Source: Mesorhizobium ciceri biovar biserrulae WSM1271 (lineage in GTDB: Bacteria; Pseudomonadota; Alphaproteobacteria; Rhizobiales; Rhizobiaceae). Taken from it: a stretch of 64,000 bases of DNA. The translations under genes and the position numbers were made by a program. Below, in pieces: positions 32,969 through 40,538 of the stretch. The number at the start of each line of letters is the position of its first letter. The first letter of the stretch is position 1. A model generated the notes under the pieces. It saw nothing but the letters and a program-made list of their open reading frames with translations. It did not search any database and was not told the DNA's origin. The stretch spans positions 2,689,501-2,753,500 of the forward strand of contig NC_014923.1 in the NCBI RefSeq assembly GCF_000185905.1. Reading direction: 5' to 3'.

Positions 32969-34096
32969 TCAAATATCGAGGACGACTGATCCGCGCGGCT
33001 TGGAGCAGCACAACAGCACTTCGCCGCTTCCAAGCTCGTCCAGCGGTTCTTCGAAATAGGCGATGTCGCCCGAGATCAGCCGCGACTTGCATGTGCCGCA
33101 GATGCCGGCCCGGCAGCTGAATTCCGGCAACAGACCTTGGTTCTCGGCGAAGTCGAGCAACGATACGGCCGAGCCATCCCAGACGGCCGTCAGGCCCGAC
33201 TTCCGAAATTCCACGGTTGTCGCTTCCCCGGCCGGCTCGATCCTTGCCGGCTGCGCTGGAACCGCGGGAACTCGCACTGCATCGGGCTCAAGCACCGTCG
33301 CCGGGCCGAAGAATTCGTAGGCAATGCGATACCTTGGCGCGCCAAGCTCGCGCAGCATGACGTAGATCGCCTGCATGAACGGCGGCGGGCCACAGAGGTA
33401 GAAATCATAGTCATCGATCGGCAGCAAACGCTGCAGCACGTCCCGCGAAATCATGCCTTCGCTATGGAAGCGCTGCTCGGCCTTGTCGCGCTCGGACGGG
33501 TGCCGGTAGCAGAAGTGTGCGGTCAGGCCGGGACGGGTCGAGACCAGGCCGGACACTTCATCGCGCAAGGCATGCACATCGCCGTTGTCGCAGGCGTGAA
33601 TGAAGACGGCACGGCGGTCCGGCAACGAAGCCAACGCATGCAGCATCGACACCATCGGCGTCAGCCCGACGCCGCCGCTGAGCAGCACGACTGGACGGTT
33701 GCTGGCCTTGTAGAGCACGAAATCGCCGCGCGGCCCTTCCGCCTGAAGCACATCACCGACGTCGATACGGTCATGCAGGAAGCACGAGCTTATCCCATCG
33801 GGAAGCCCCGGCCCGGGTGCTGCCTCACGCTTCACGCTGATCCGATAGGAAGCGCTGTCTGGGGAACAGGAGATACTGTAGTTGCGCAGCACATATCCCC
33901 TTTCGCCGGCGGCCTCCCGCGCTACCGGAATCCGGAACACCAGGAACTGGCCCGGCTGGAAGTCGCGCCAGTCCTGTGGATCGACCGGCTCGATATGGAA
34001 TGAAGTGATGAGGGCGCTTTCGCGCACCTTCGCGACCACTTTCAGGTCGCGAAATCCGCTTCTTGCGATGGTGTCGCGAGCGGTGAATGCATTCAT
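32969..34096 (-). CDS. Rieske oxygenase reductase component (FAD/NAD domain plus C-terminal 2Fe-2S)
   Basis: The 375-residue protein has an FNR-like FAD domain (RNYSISCSPDSASYRISVKRE) and an NAD domain (LLSGGVGLTPMVSML, then YLCGPPPFM). A plant-type 2Fe-2S ferredoxin domain follows (FSCRAGICGTCKSRLISG, then LLCCSKPRG supplying the fourth Cys). This is the Hmp/BoxA-like order without a globin, used by one-protein reductases of Rieske mono- or dioxygenases. It overlaps the oxygenase gene by four bases and would pass electrons from NADH to it. Confidence 0.9.
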   Translation of the reverse strand: MNAFTARDTIARSGFRDLKVVAKVRESALITSFHIEPVDPQDWRDFQPGQFLVFRIPVAREAAGERGYVLRNYSISCSPDSASYRISVKREAAPGPGLPDGISSCFLHDRIDVGDVLQAEGPRGDFVLYKASNRPVVLLSGGVGLTPMVSMLHALASLPDRRAVFIHACDNGDVHALRDEVSGLVSTRPGLTAHFCYRHPSERDKAEQRFHSEGMISRDVLQRLLPIDDYDFYLCGPPPFMQAIYVMLRELGAPRYRIAYEFFGPATVLEPDAVRVPAVPAQPARIEPAGEATTVEFRKSGLTAVWDGSAVSLLDFAENQGLLPEFSCRAGICGTCKSRLISGDIAYFEEPLDELGSGEVLLCCSKPRGSVVLDI

Positions 34097-35133
34097 TCGG
34101 CAGCTGCCAATTGCTGGCTCTCGCTGGCGATCAGCTTGGCCAGGTTCCGGCGAAAGCGCAGCGGTCCGACATCTATCTTCAGATCGAGATTGGGCGTGCG
34201 CTTGTTTGCCATGCCCTTGTGCACGGCATTGAGCACGGTGCGGTCCTCGTCGAAGGCGCCGCGCACAGAGGTGGCGAACTGGCGGGAAACCTCCAAATCG
34301 TCGGGGGCGAAATTGCGCATCTGGAACCAGTAATATTTCGTCTGGTTCTCATCGACCGGCGTCATGAAGTTGTAGGAGTCCATGAGGAACACGTCCTCGT
34401 GCAGCGGCTTGCCCTCGCCGCCCGTGCGGGCCGGCACGAAGATCGCCTTGATGATGGCGTTGGAGGGGTAGCGCACTTCGTAGTGCTGCTTGCGGTCGCA
34501 ATTGCCTGAGAATTTGAGGAAAGGCGCATAGAAGGGCGCCGGCGCGGCATCGACCACCCAGCGCCACACGGTCACGCCGTCCGCGCCTACGGTGGTTTCG
34601 AGTGGCGCATCCTCCATCGCCTGAACGCCGCCGAAGGAGGACTGGTGGACCCAAGACACATGCGAGGGGTCGAGCAGGTTGTCGGTCATGTAGAGGTAGT
34701 TGCAATCGAGCGCCATGGACTCGCCGCGATTGACGCCCCATGCCGGATCGCCCCAGTGGTCGACCGCGAAAATCAGCGCGGGGTCGGCCTTTGCCGCTTC
34801 GCCCATCCATATCCACAGCAGCCCGTAACGTTCGGCGATCGGATAGGAACGAACGCATGCCACATGCGGTATCTTTTCAGCACCGGGCACGCGCGTACAG
34901 GTTCCGGTGCTGTCGAAGGTCAGCCCGTGATAGCCGCATTCGACAGTGTCGCCTTTGATGCGGCCCATGGACAGCGGCAGCTTGCGGTGGGGACAGGCAT
35001 CCTCGAGCGCCGCCACCACGCCATCGGTCCGGCGGTAGAGGACAATATCCTCGCCAAGTATCCGGGTCGGCACCAGCCTGTCGGCGACCTCATGGTCCCA
35101 TGCGGCAACGTACCAGCAGTTTCGAAGAAACAT
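34093..35133 (-). CDS. Rieske non-heme iron oxygenase (VanA-like)
   Basis: The 346-residue protein starts MFLRNCWYVAAWDHEV, the usual VanA-type N-terminus. It has the Rieske cluster motif CPHRKLPLS...CGYHGLTFD and a mononuclear iron site (DNLLDPSHVSWVH, giving the Asp and two His). VanA-type enzymes remove O- or N-methyl groups or hydroxylate small acids. In this operon with amino-acid transport and transamination, N-demethylation or hydroxylation of an amino-acid-like compound is a reasonable guess, not a demonstrated role. It is the first gene of the 10-kb unit and faces the LysR gene across about 120 bases. Confidence 0.9.
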   Translation of the reverse strand: MFLRNCWYVAAWDHEVADRLVPTRILGEDIVLYRRTDGVVAALEDACPHRKLPLSMGRIKGDTVECGYHGLTFDSTGTCTRVPGAEKIPHVACVRSYPIAERYGLLWIWMGEAAKADPALIFAVDHWGDPAWGVNRGESMALDCNYLYMTDNLLDPSHVSWVHQSSFGGVQAMEDAPLETTVGADGVTVWRWVVDAAPAPFYAPFLKFSGNCDRKQHYEVRYPSNAIIKAIFVPARTGGEGKPLHEDVFLMDSYNFMTPVDENQTKYYWFQMRNFAPDDLEVSRQFATSVRGAFDEDRTVLNAVHKGMANKRTPNLDLKIDVGPLRFRRNLAKLIASESQQLAAAE

Positions 35134-35212
35134 GGCGTCCTCCCGAGCTTGTGACGCCTAAACGAATATCTTGCGGGCCTGGGACGACATAGGGCTTGCA
35201 TCTGCGTTCTAT

Positions 35213-35227
35213 TTTAGAAAAACTAAA
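35213..35227. promoter_or_regulatory. LysR-type box between the oxygenase operon and its regulator
   Basis: TTTAG-AAAAA-CTAAA is a 15-base palindrome with a T-to-A span like the T-N11-A LysR consensus. It lies 80 bases ahead of the oxygenase gene and 29 bases ahead of the GTG chosen for the LysR gene, the usual place for divergent control. Confidence 0.55.
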
Positions 35228-35255
35228 TCAAGCTGCCCCCAGGATCGTTGCCCAG

Positions 35256-36173
35256 GTGAAGAAGACGCCCCCACTGCGTGCGATACAGGCCTTCGAGGCT
35301 TTCGGGAGGCGTGGCAGTGTGACGGCGGCCGCCAACGAACTCGGCGTCTCCGTCGGCGCGGTCAGCCAGCAGATCCGCAAGGCCGAAGACGCCCTGGAGG
35401 CGCGGCTTTTGGAACGGCGCGGCAGGAGTGTCGCCCTTACCGCGCTGGGCCGCGTTTACCACGCAGCGGTTGCCGTCGGCTTCGAACACATTCGCGACGC
35501 CCAGGATCTCATCGAACAGGCCCGGTCCGCGGACACTTTGACCATCTCCTGCCTGCCGTCGTTGGCCAGCAAATGGATCGGCCCGCAGCTCCTGGATTGG
35601 CAGGTCGACCACCCCGGCGCGACCGTGCGGCTGGTGGGCGCCGAGACGGAGCCAAGGCTGGGCGCCGAACAAGTTGACTTCCGTATTTCGTACGGCACGA
35701 AATATCGTGATTTCGAGCACTACACCGAACTGTTCACCGACTGGGTGGTGCCGGCCTGCTCGCCGACGCTGCTGGCGAAACATCCGGTCGGCAAGCCCGC
35801 CGATATTCTCGATCTGCCGCTTCTCAGCATCGAATGGGCCCGCGATCACCGCTCGCCGCCGACATGGGCGGAATGGGCCGCAAGCATCGGCGCGGTGCAC
35901 CGCAGAACATCCGGCGAAGTGGCCTTTTCCCTGTCGAGCGCGGCGATCGATGCGGCGGCCAACGGAAGGGGCTTTGTGCTGGCGCAACTGTCGATGGCTG
36001 CCGACGATATCGCGTCGGGCAGGCTCGTCGCCCCGTTCGACAAGCGGATCAGGCTGCCGGAACCTTATTTTTTGGCTTGGGATCGGGCCATTCTTGAGAA
36101 GCCTTTTGGTCCTGAGCTGCGAGCCTGGATTGTTTCGATTTCCAAGCGACTGGGCGCAACCTTAGCCGGATAG
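35256..36173 (+). CDS. LysR-family regulator (GcvA-like)
   Basis: The protein has an N-terminal winged helix (PPLRAIQAFEAFGRRGSVTAAANELGVSVGAVSQQIRKAEDAL) and an effector domain with LTISCLPSLASKWIGPQLLDWQ and DFRISYG. It is a GcvA-type member. I start it at the GTG at 35256 (305 residues). An upstream in-frame start at 35196 would place the LysR-type palindrome at 35213-35227 inside the gene and adds residues unlike the family. It is divergent from the Rieske-aminotransferase-ABC unit and is its likely activator, with an imported or oxidised amino compound as effector. Confidence 0.88.
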   Translation: MKKTPPLRAIQAFEAFGRRGSVTAAANELGVSVGAVSQQIRKAEDALEARLLERRGRSVALTALGRVYHAAVAVGFEHIRDAQDLIEQARSADTLTISCLPSLASKWIGPQLLDWQVDHPGATVRLVGAETEPRLGAEQVDFRISYGTKYRDFEHYTELFTDWVVPACSPTLLAKHPVGKPADILDLPLLSIEWARDHRSPPTWAEWAASIGAVHRRTSGEVAFSLSSAAIDAAANGRGFVLAQLSMAADDIASGRLVAPFDKRIRLPEPYFLAWDRAILEKPFGPELRAWIVSISKRLGATLAG

Positions 36174-36402
36174 TCGAACACCGATCTGGAGACACAAGTT
36201 TGCATCTGCCGAGTTCGCGCGCACCAGCGTCTTAAGAGATCCAGACATTGGTCGGCGGTGTGCGGTCCCACGGATTGCTTCAGTTTGCCCTAGATATCTC
36301 GACAAAAGTCCGCTTTTTTCGCCCTTCTTGCACCGCTAGCCGTCGGGCGGCTTTGCGACCCAAAACAGCGGCGTTCGCGCCCTCAAGTCAACAGGGGTTC
36401 AC

Positions 36403-36561
36403 TCAACTTCCCCGCTGTACGAGATCCCGGCGAACTCGGAGCCCCTGCTTGAGCAAATCCCGACGTACACGAAGTCCTGGCCCCGCCCACCATCGTAACG
36501 CCGGCTTCCTCATCAGCGTTCTGTAACCGGCGGCGGGTCTCCAACGTGACCGTGTCGTCAT
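36403..36561 (-). CDS. Small basic peptide with an internal repeat, directly downstream of the YcaO gene
   Basis: A 52-codon ORF starts 12 bases after the YcaO stop. The peptide is Arg-rich and contains GLRVRRDLLKQ followed directly by GLRVRRDLVQR. Over the eight identical residues the two copies differ at seven bases, and all seven are synonymous. This is strong evidence that the peptide is translated and under selection. There is no Cys and few Ser or Thr, so a classical azoline precursor is unlikely. The ribosome site is weak, which suggests coupling to YcaO translation. It could be a substrate or partner of the YcaO protein. I recognise no family. A 92-codon plus-strand ORF at 36248-36526 overlaps it antisense and is probably a shadow. 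The rest of 36174-36402 shows nothing clear. Confidence 0.5.
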   Translation of the reverse strand: MTTRSRWRPAAGYRTLMRKPALRWWAGPGLRVRRDLLKQGLRVRRDLVQRGS

Positions 36562-36573
36562 TGCCTGTAACAA

Positions 36574-37911
36574 TTAGATCAAAAGTTTTCTGGCCTGCGA
36601 GAGGCGGCCTGCTGTTTTGCTCGAATCACTTGCGATGGAAGGTGCGGCGTTTCGGTGGCAGCCCCAGCGCGCTTTGAAATGGGATAATCCCTCGCAGATC
36701 GCCTTTGCAACGGGGATACCAATCTCGGATCGCGAAAGATCGGCGAACCAGACCTGCGAACCACAAACTTCGCCGATTTCATTCAGCAGGTCGGTGACGT
36801 TGCTTTCGCCAGCGCTTTCCAGGCCGTCGGCAGGCTTGCCGATGGCGAAACGAAAGTTGCGCACGTCAGCGAAACGCTTCCAGCGGGTCATCCGACAATC
36901 GTCATCGCTCATCGTTTTATTACGGGGCCGTTCTGCCCTTTCGGCATGGGCCTGCATTGCAGCTTCGGATTGTATCAATTCCAAAAACGCGGACCGGGCG
37001 GCAGCAACCATATCGAAGCTGCACCCGAAACCCACCGCCATATGCTCGCCACTGTCTTCGCAGCTGATCGCCGCCGTCACGATGGCCGTGCGGAAGGACG
37101 AGATATCGAGAAGCCAGAGCCTGCGTCCCGTTTCTTGGCGATGCTGCTGGATGTGAGACGCCAAGCCTTGGTCATCAAGCCGCGCGATATCCAGCCGCTT
37201 TCTCAGGGAGCCTCGGTGCCACCATATCCCTGTGGCGTCTCGTTCGACGAGTTCAAGCAAGGCGCGGGTTCTTGCATCGGCCCGCGTTGTGCCAGCGGCG
37301 CAACCATTGGTGTCGACGTTCAAGCTGCAATCGCCATATGCGACGTCACCAAAGCGGCCATAGCAGAGAAACGCCGGACAAAGCGCGACCCTATCGTCAT
37401 GGAAGCTGCGAACGGACGCCCATAGCTGGGGATTGTTCAGATGATCCGTTGAAGGGATACTGTCCCAGCCACGCCACACTCTGTTGAGCTGATCGCGATG
37501 TCGGATCTGTTCCAGCGAAAAGCCCAATACCTGAATCGCATCGATCCTCATTCCATCGCCTGGAGAGCCGATGCGTGCTGACGCCGTGACGTCTTCGGCT
37601 CTGCAGGCCCAGCTGGAAATCTCCGCGGCCTCTCCGAGGCAAGACAGCACGGCCGTGGCGGCATCAAAGCCTTTGCCACTTGCTGTGAATCGTTTCTCAT
37701 TCCCTTCGAATGGAGCAATGTTGGACATAGCCAGGAATCCACCCGGAACATCGAACACTTCAACGCCAATGTCGTAGCGTGTCGCGAAGTGCAAAAGAGG
37801 CAGCCCATTCTCGGGCGCAGCGACAAGGGTCGCAGCCAGATTCTCCAAAACATCCAAATCATCTTCACTCGACTGGCGGTCCCAGGTCGGGTCGTCTTGG
37901 TTCACCGTCAT
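36574..37911 (-). CDS. YcaO-domain protein
   Basis: The about 445-residue protein has the YcaO ATP-binding blocks: SGKGFDAATAVLSCLGEAAEISSW (the S/GKG and ExxE segment), CAAGTTRADARTRALLELVERDATGIWW (the ELVERDA block) and GFGCSFDMVAAARSAFLELIQSEAA. YcaO proteins activate peptide amide bonds with ATP, giving azolines, amidines or thioamides, or act with S12 modification. The C-terminus (SQARKLLI) lacks the PxPxP tail of azoline-forming enzymes, and neither a TfuA nor an E1-like partner is nearby. The start is uncertain: ATGs at 37911, 37929 and 37971 are all in frame. It is divergent from the BTAD regulator and followed by the 52-codon repeat peptide. Confidence 0.8.
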   Translation of the reverse strand: MTVNQDDPTWDRQSSEDDLDVLENLAATLVAAPENGLPLLHFATRYDIGVEVFDVPGGFLAMSNIAPFEGNEKRFTASGKGFDAATAVLSCLGEAAEISSWACRAEDVTASARIGSPGDGMRIDAIQVLGFSLEQIRHRDQLNRVWRGWDSIPSTDHLNNPQLWASVRSFHDDRVALCPAFLCYGRFGDVAYGDCSLNVDTNGCAAGTTRADARTRALLELVERDATGIWWHRGSLRKRLDIARLDDQGLASHIQQHRQETGRRLWLLDISSFRTAIVTAAISCEDSGEHMAVGFGCSFDMVAAARSAFLELIQSEAAMQAHAERAERPRNKTMSDDDCRMTRWKRFADVRNFRFAIGKPADGLESAGESNVTDLLNEIGEVCGSQVWFADLSRSEIGIPVAKAICEGLSHFKARWGCHRNAAPSIASDSSKTAGRLSQARKLLI

Positions 37912-38058
37912 TGGCCGGTCGTGATGCATCAGCAGAGCAAGCGTTGTCCAATGCGACCCGCGCAACAGCATGTTGGCTCTTTCAATATCTTGGCTTCTGC
38001 TGTTTACGTAGGGTAAGCGGTGGGCGCCCGTTGGCGACCGAGACGATAGCCGGCGGAG

Positions 38059-40047
38059 TTGACAATTTCCACAGACGGTCTGGCGATTAGGCTAATCGGC
38101 GGTTTCGAGCTTCGCAAGGGCTCGGAGACGTTCTCGTTGGGCAAGCGGAAGGCCTGCGCGATTCTCGCCTATCTGTTACTGAGCGGCAGGTCACGCGAGA
38201 CGCGCGGGCGACTGGCGGCATTGCTTTGGAGCGAGCAGGACGAGGAGCATGCGCGCGGATCACTGCGCCAGTGCATAAAGGATCTCCGACGCCTGGCAAG
38301 CGAGACCAGGCTTAATTACCTCGCGGTCGACAAGCTCGTCCTGGGAATCGATCCGACTGCAATCCGTTCCGACATCGATGAGCTTGAACGTGCGCTCGAC
38401 GACCGCAATTATGACGGTGCGCTGCTCCTGCTGGCCAAAGCCAGGGATGGACTTTGCGCCGGGTTGGACGATTGCGATCCTGTCTTCGACAACTGGCTGA
38501 GAATGCAGTCGACGATGATAACCGACAGGCTGGTGACACGGCTCGCAGCCTGGCTGGCGGCCGAGACAGACCCGAGACAGCGCAAATCCATCGCTGCGTG
38601 CATCCTGCAACTTGATCCGTTTTTCGACGATGCCGTGGTGGAGACCATTCGGAGGGTCTGTGAGGAAAGCGGTTATGCCCGCGCCCTAGCGTTCTTCGAC
38701 CGCTACGCGGCCGAACTCAAAGCGGACATGGATCTGCGACCACCGGCAGAAATCCTCCACCTTCTAGAGGCGCTCAAGCCGGGCAACGACGGTGAAAAGC
38801 GGGCGGCTGACCCCGACCTTGCGCAAAGCGATCACGACAGCCGCATCCCAGGGAAGCCGACAATCGCCATCATCATTGCCAGGCGCGAAGCAGAGAACGA
38901 ACACCTGCAATTTGCCTTGGCGACAGAGCTTCTGGCTTCGATTTCCCGATTTAGGCATTGGACAGCCGTGTCAACGGAGTTGCAAGCCGGTGAATTCTCA
39001 CTGGATCAGATGCATCAGGCGGCAGGCGAACACGTGGATATCGGCGTCCTCATCCGTCTGATCGACACGGATGGACCAGCAGTGTTCCAAATTACCTGCT
39101 ATGACTTCCTGCAAGAAGGAGAAGCCTTCGTTCTCACCGTTCCGTCGGATCCGTCTTCCTGGCGCTCGGCCTTCAATGAAGTTTGCGCACGCTTTTCCGC
39201 GCGCCTGCAGATTGCCTTGTCCAGTGCCAGGCTGCATCGCATATCGCAAGCTTCCCCGAACCATTTCTCGGCCTATGATTGCTGGCTGGACGGACAGCGG
39301 CTTTCGATCATGTGGCGAAAGGACACCGAAGAAGCTGCCATCGCCCGCTACGAGGAAGCCATCCGGCTTGATCCCGATCTGTCCTGCGCCTATTCCAGCC
39401 TCGCTGCGGTGCTCAACTCGCGTTGGATCGTCGTTCCGGGTGCATCGTCGATCGAGCAGGATCTAAAGCGCGCATTCGAACTGGCCAAGCGTTCGGTCCT
39501 GCTCGACCCATTCGACCACCGCAACCAGGTAAATCTGGCCTGGAGCCACCTTCTGGCGCGACGCTGGGAGCTGGCCGATTTTCACTTCAGCCTTGCACAT
39601 GAGCAAAATGCCGGGAACCCCGCGACGTTGATTGCCTACGCGCTGGCCAGATCCTTCATGGGTGATCATCAACGGGCATCGGAGCTTTCGAAGCGCAGTT
39701 TCGACCTCAATCCCATGCCCGACGCTCACTATCATGGCTACCAGGCGACCATTGCCTTTCTCGCCAATGATCTGGAGGGGTGCGTGGCCGCTGCGGTCAA
39801 GAGCGATCAACTGTTCGCCGACATCCACGGCTGGTCGGCGGCGGCACTTGCGTTGCTGAAACGCAACCGCGAGGCCGGGGATGAGTTCAGACGTTTTCTA
39901 CGCAACCTAACGGCGGCGTGGCAAGGGCCGGGTAGGCTTGACCGCGCTGTCGCCGTGGAGTGGTTCAAGACCGCTTTTCCGATCCGGTTACCAGTCGATC
40001 AGGAGAAGCTGGCCCGTGGCATCGAATTGGCAGCCCAGTCGGGCTGA
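38059..40047 (+). CDS. SARP/BTAD-type transcriptional regulator with TPR region
   Basis: The 662-residue protein has an OmpR-like winged helix at residues 8-90 (IRLIGGFELRKGSETFSLGKRKACAILAYLLL, then LAALLWSEQDEEHARGSLRQCIKDLR) and a BTAD helical domain to about 250. A segment near 270-400 resembles the TolB-like part of CadC-type regulators (PTIAIII, LATELLASISRFR). TPR-like repeats lie between about 425 and 600 (ARYEEAIRLDPDLSCAYSSLAAVL, ELAKRSVLLDPFDHRN). It is cytosolic with no membrane helix. The only possible start that keeps the DNA-binding domain is the TTG at 38059, as a stop codon lies just upstream. It is divergent from YcaO (147 bases) and probably controls it. Confidence 0.82.
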   Translation: MTISTDGLAIRLIGGFELRKGSETFSLGKRKACAILAYLLLSGRSRETRGRLAALLWSEQDEEHARGSLRQCIKDLRRLASETRLNYLAVDKLVLGIDPTAIRSDIDELERALDDRNYDGALLLLAKARDGLCAGLDDCDPVFDNWLRMQSTMITDRLVTRLAAWLAAETDPRQRKSIAACILQLDPFFDDAVVETIRRVCEESGYARALAFFDRYAAELKADMDLRPPAEILHLLEALKPGNDGEKRAADPDLAQSDHDSRIPGKPTIAIIIARREAENEHLQFALATELLASISRFRHWTAVSTELQAGEFSLDQMHQAAGEHVDIGVLIRLIDTDGPAVFQITCYDFLQEGEAFVLTVPSDPSSWRSAFNEVCARFSARLQIALSSARLHRISQASPNHFSAYDCWLDGQRLSIMWRKDTEEAAIARYEEAIRLDPDLSCAYSSLAAVLNSRWIVVPGASSIEQDLKRAFELAKRSVLLDPFDHRNQVNLAWSHLLARRWELADFHFSLAHEQNAGNPATLIAYALARSFMGDHQRASELSKRSFDLNPMPDAHYHGYQATIAFLANDLEGCVAAAVKSDQLFADIHGWSAAALALLKRNREAGDEFRRFLRNLTAAWQGPGRLDRAVAVEWFKTAFPIRLPVDQEKLARGIELAAQSG

Positions 40048-40082
40048 CACGGCCGAACCGTTGCTCGCAATTGCGCCGGGTT

Positions 40083-40490
40083 TCACTTGCAGCGTGACAT
40101 CACGTAGTCGCCGAGGCGCTTATGATATGCGCTCAAACGGTTTTTCTTTATTTGATCGGGCGGGCCGGCGTTCGGGTCGAGATTGTAGTGATCGGGAAAT
40201 GTATAGTCCTCACCGGGTCCATCCGCCGGCGCAATGGTGGCGATCGTTTGCTCGACGTCGCCGGTGAAGGGAAAGGCGATGTTCACGATCAGGTCTTGGT
40301 CGAAGTATGGTTGGATGGTGATCTCCTCCCAGGTTTTGTCCCTGGGCGTCATGAACCCACGCAGCAGGTCCTTCATCGCCTCCTGATCTCCACTTCTGAA
40401 GATCGCTTGCTTGGCCGGATCCTTGATCAGGTCTCGGATGAATTCGCCAAGCGCCTCGAACTGCACATCTTTGAACTTCACCATGTCCAC
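40083..40490 (-). CDS. Small protein of unknown function encoded after the heme peroxidase
   Basis: The 135-residue protein has an amphipathic helical N-terminal half (FEALGEFIRDLIKDPAKQAIFRSGDQEAMKDLLRGFM), somewhat like the leader-type helices of natural-product precursors. A beta-rich acidic middle (ITIQPYFDQDLIVNIAFPF) and a Pro/Asp-rich then basic C-terminus follow. I do not recognise the family. It starts 48 bases after the peroxidase stop on the same strand and is convergent with the BTAD gene. It may be a substrate or partner of the peroxidase. One Cys is near the C-terminus, so it is a poor thiazole precursor candidate. Confidence 0.6.
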   Translation of the reverse strand: MDMVKFKDVQFEALGEFIRDLIKDPAKQAIFRSGDQEAMKDLLRGFMTPRDKTWEEITIQPYFDQDLIVNIAFPFTGDVEQTIATIAPADGPGEDYTFPDHYNLDPNAGPPDQIKKNRLSAYHKRLGDYVMSRCK

Positions 40491-40538
40491 TTCCCCCGCT
40501 AAACCAGATTGAGCACTGTAGCGCTGCCGTTATCAGCG

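Noticed and set aside
36248..36526. Plus-strand ORF of 92 codons (TTG start) with RRTRSP repeats
   Set aside because: It is antisense to the 52-codon peptide. Its repeat is the reverse reading of that gene's repeat, where the base changes are silent in the minus-strand frame, so the minus strand is the better coding choice.
40083..40490. Small protein as a thiazole/oxazole precursor of the YcaO enzyme
   Set aside because: Only one Cys and no Ser/Thr/Cys-rich core, and it lies 3 kb from YcaO behind another gene. Kept as an unknown partner of the peroxidase instead.
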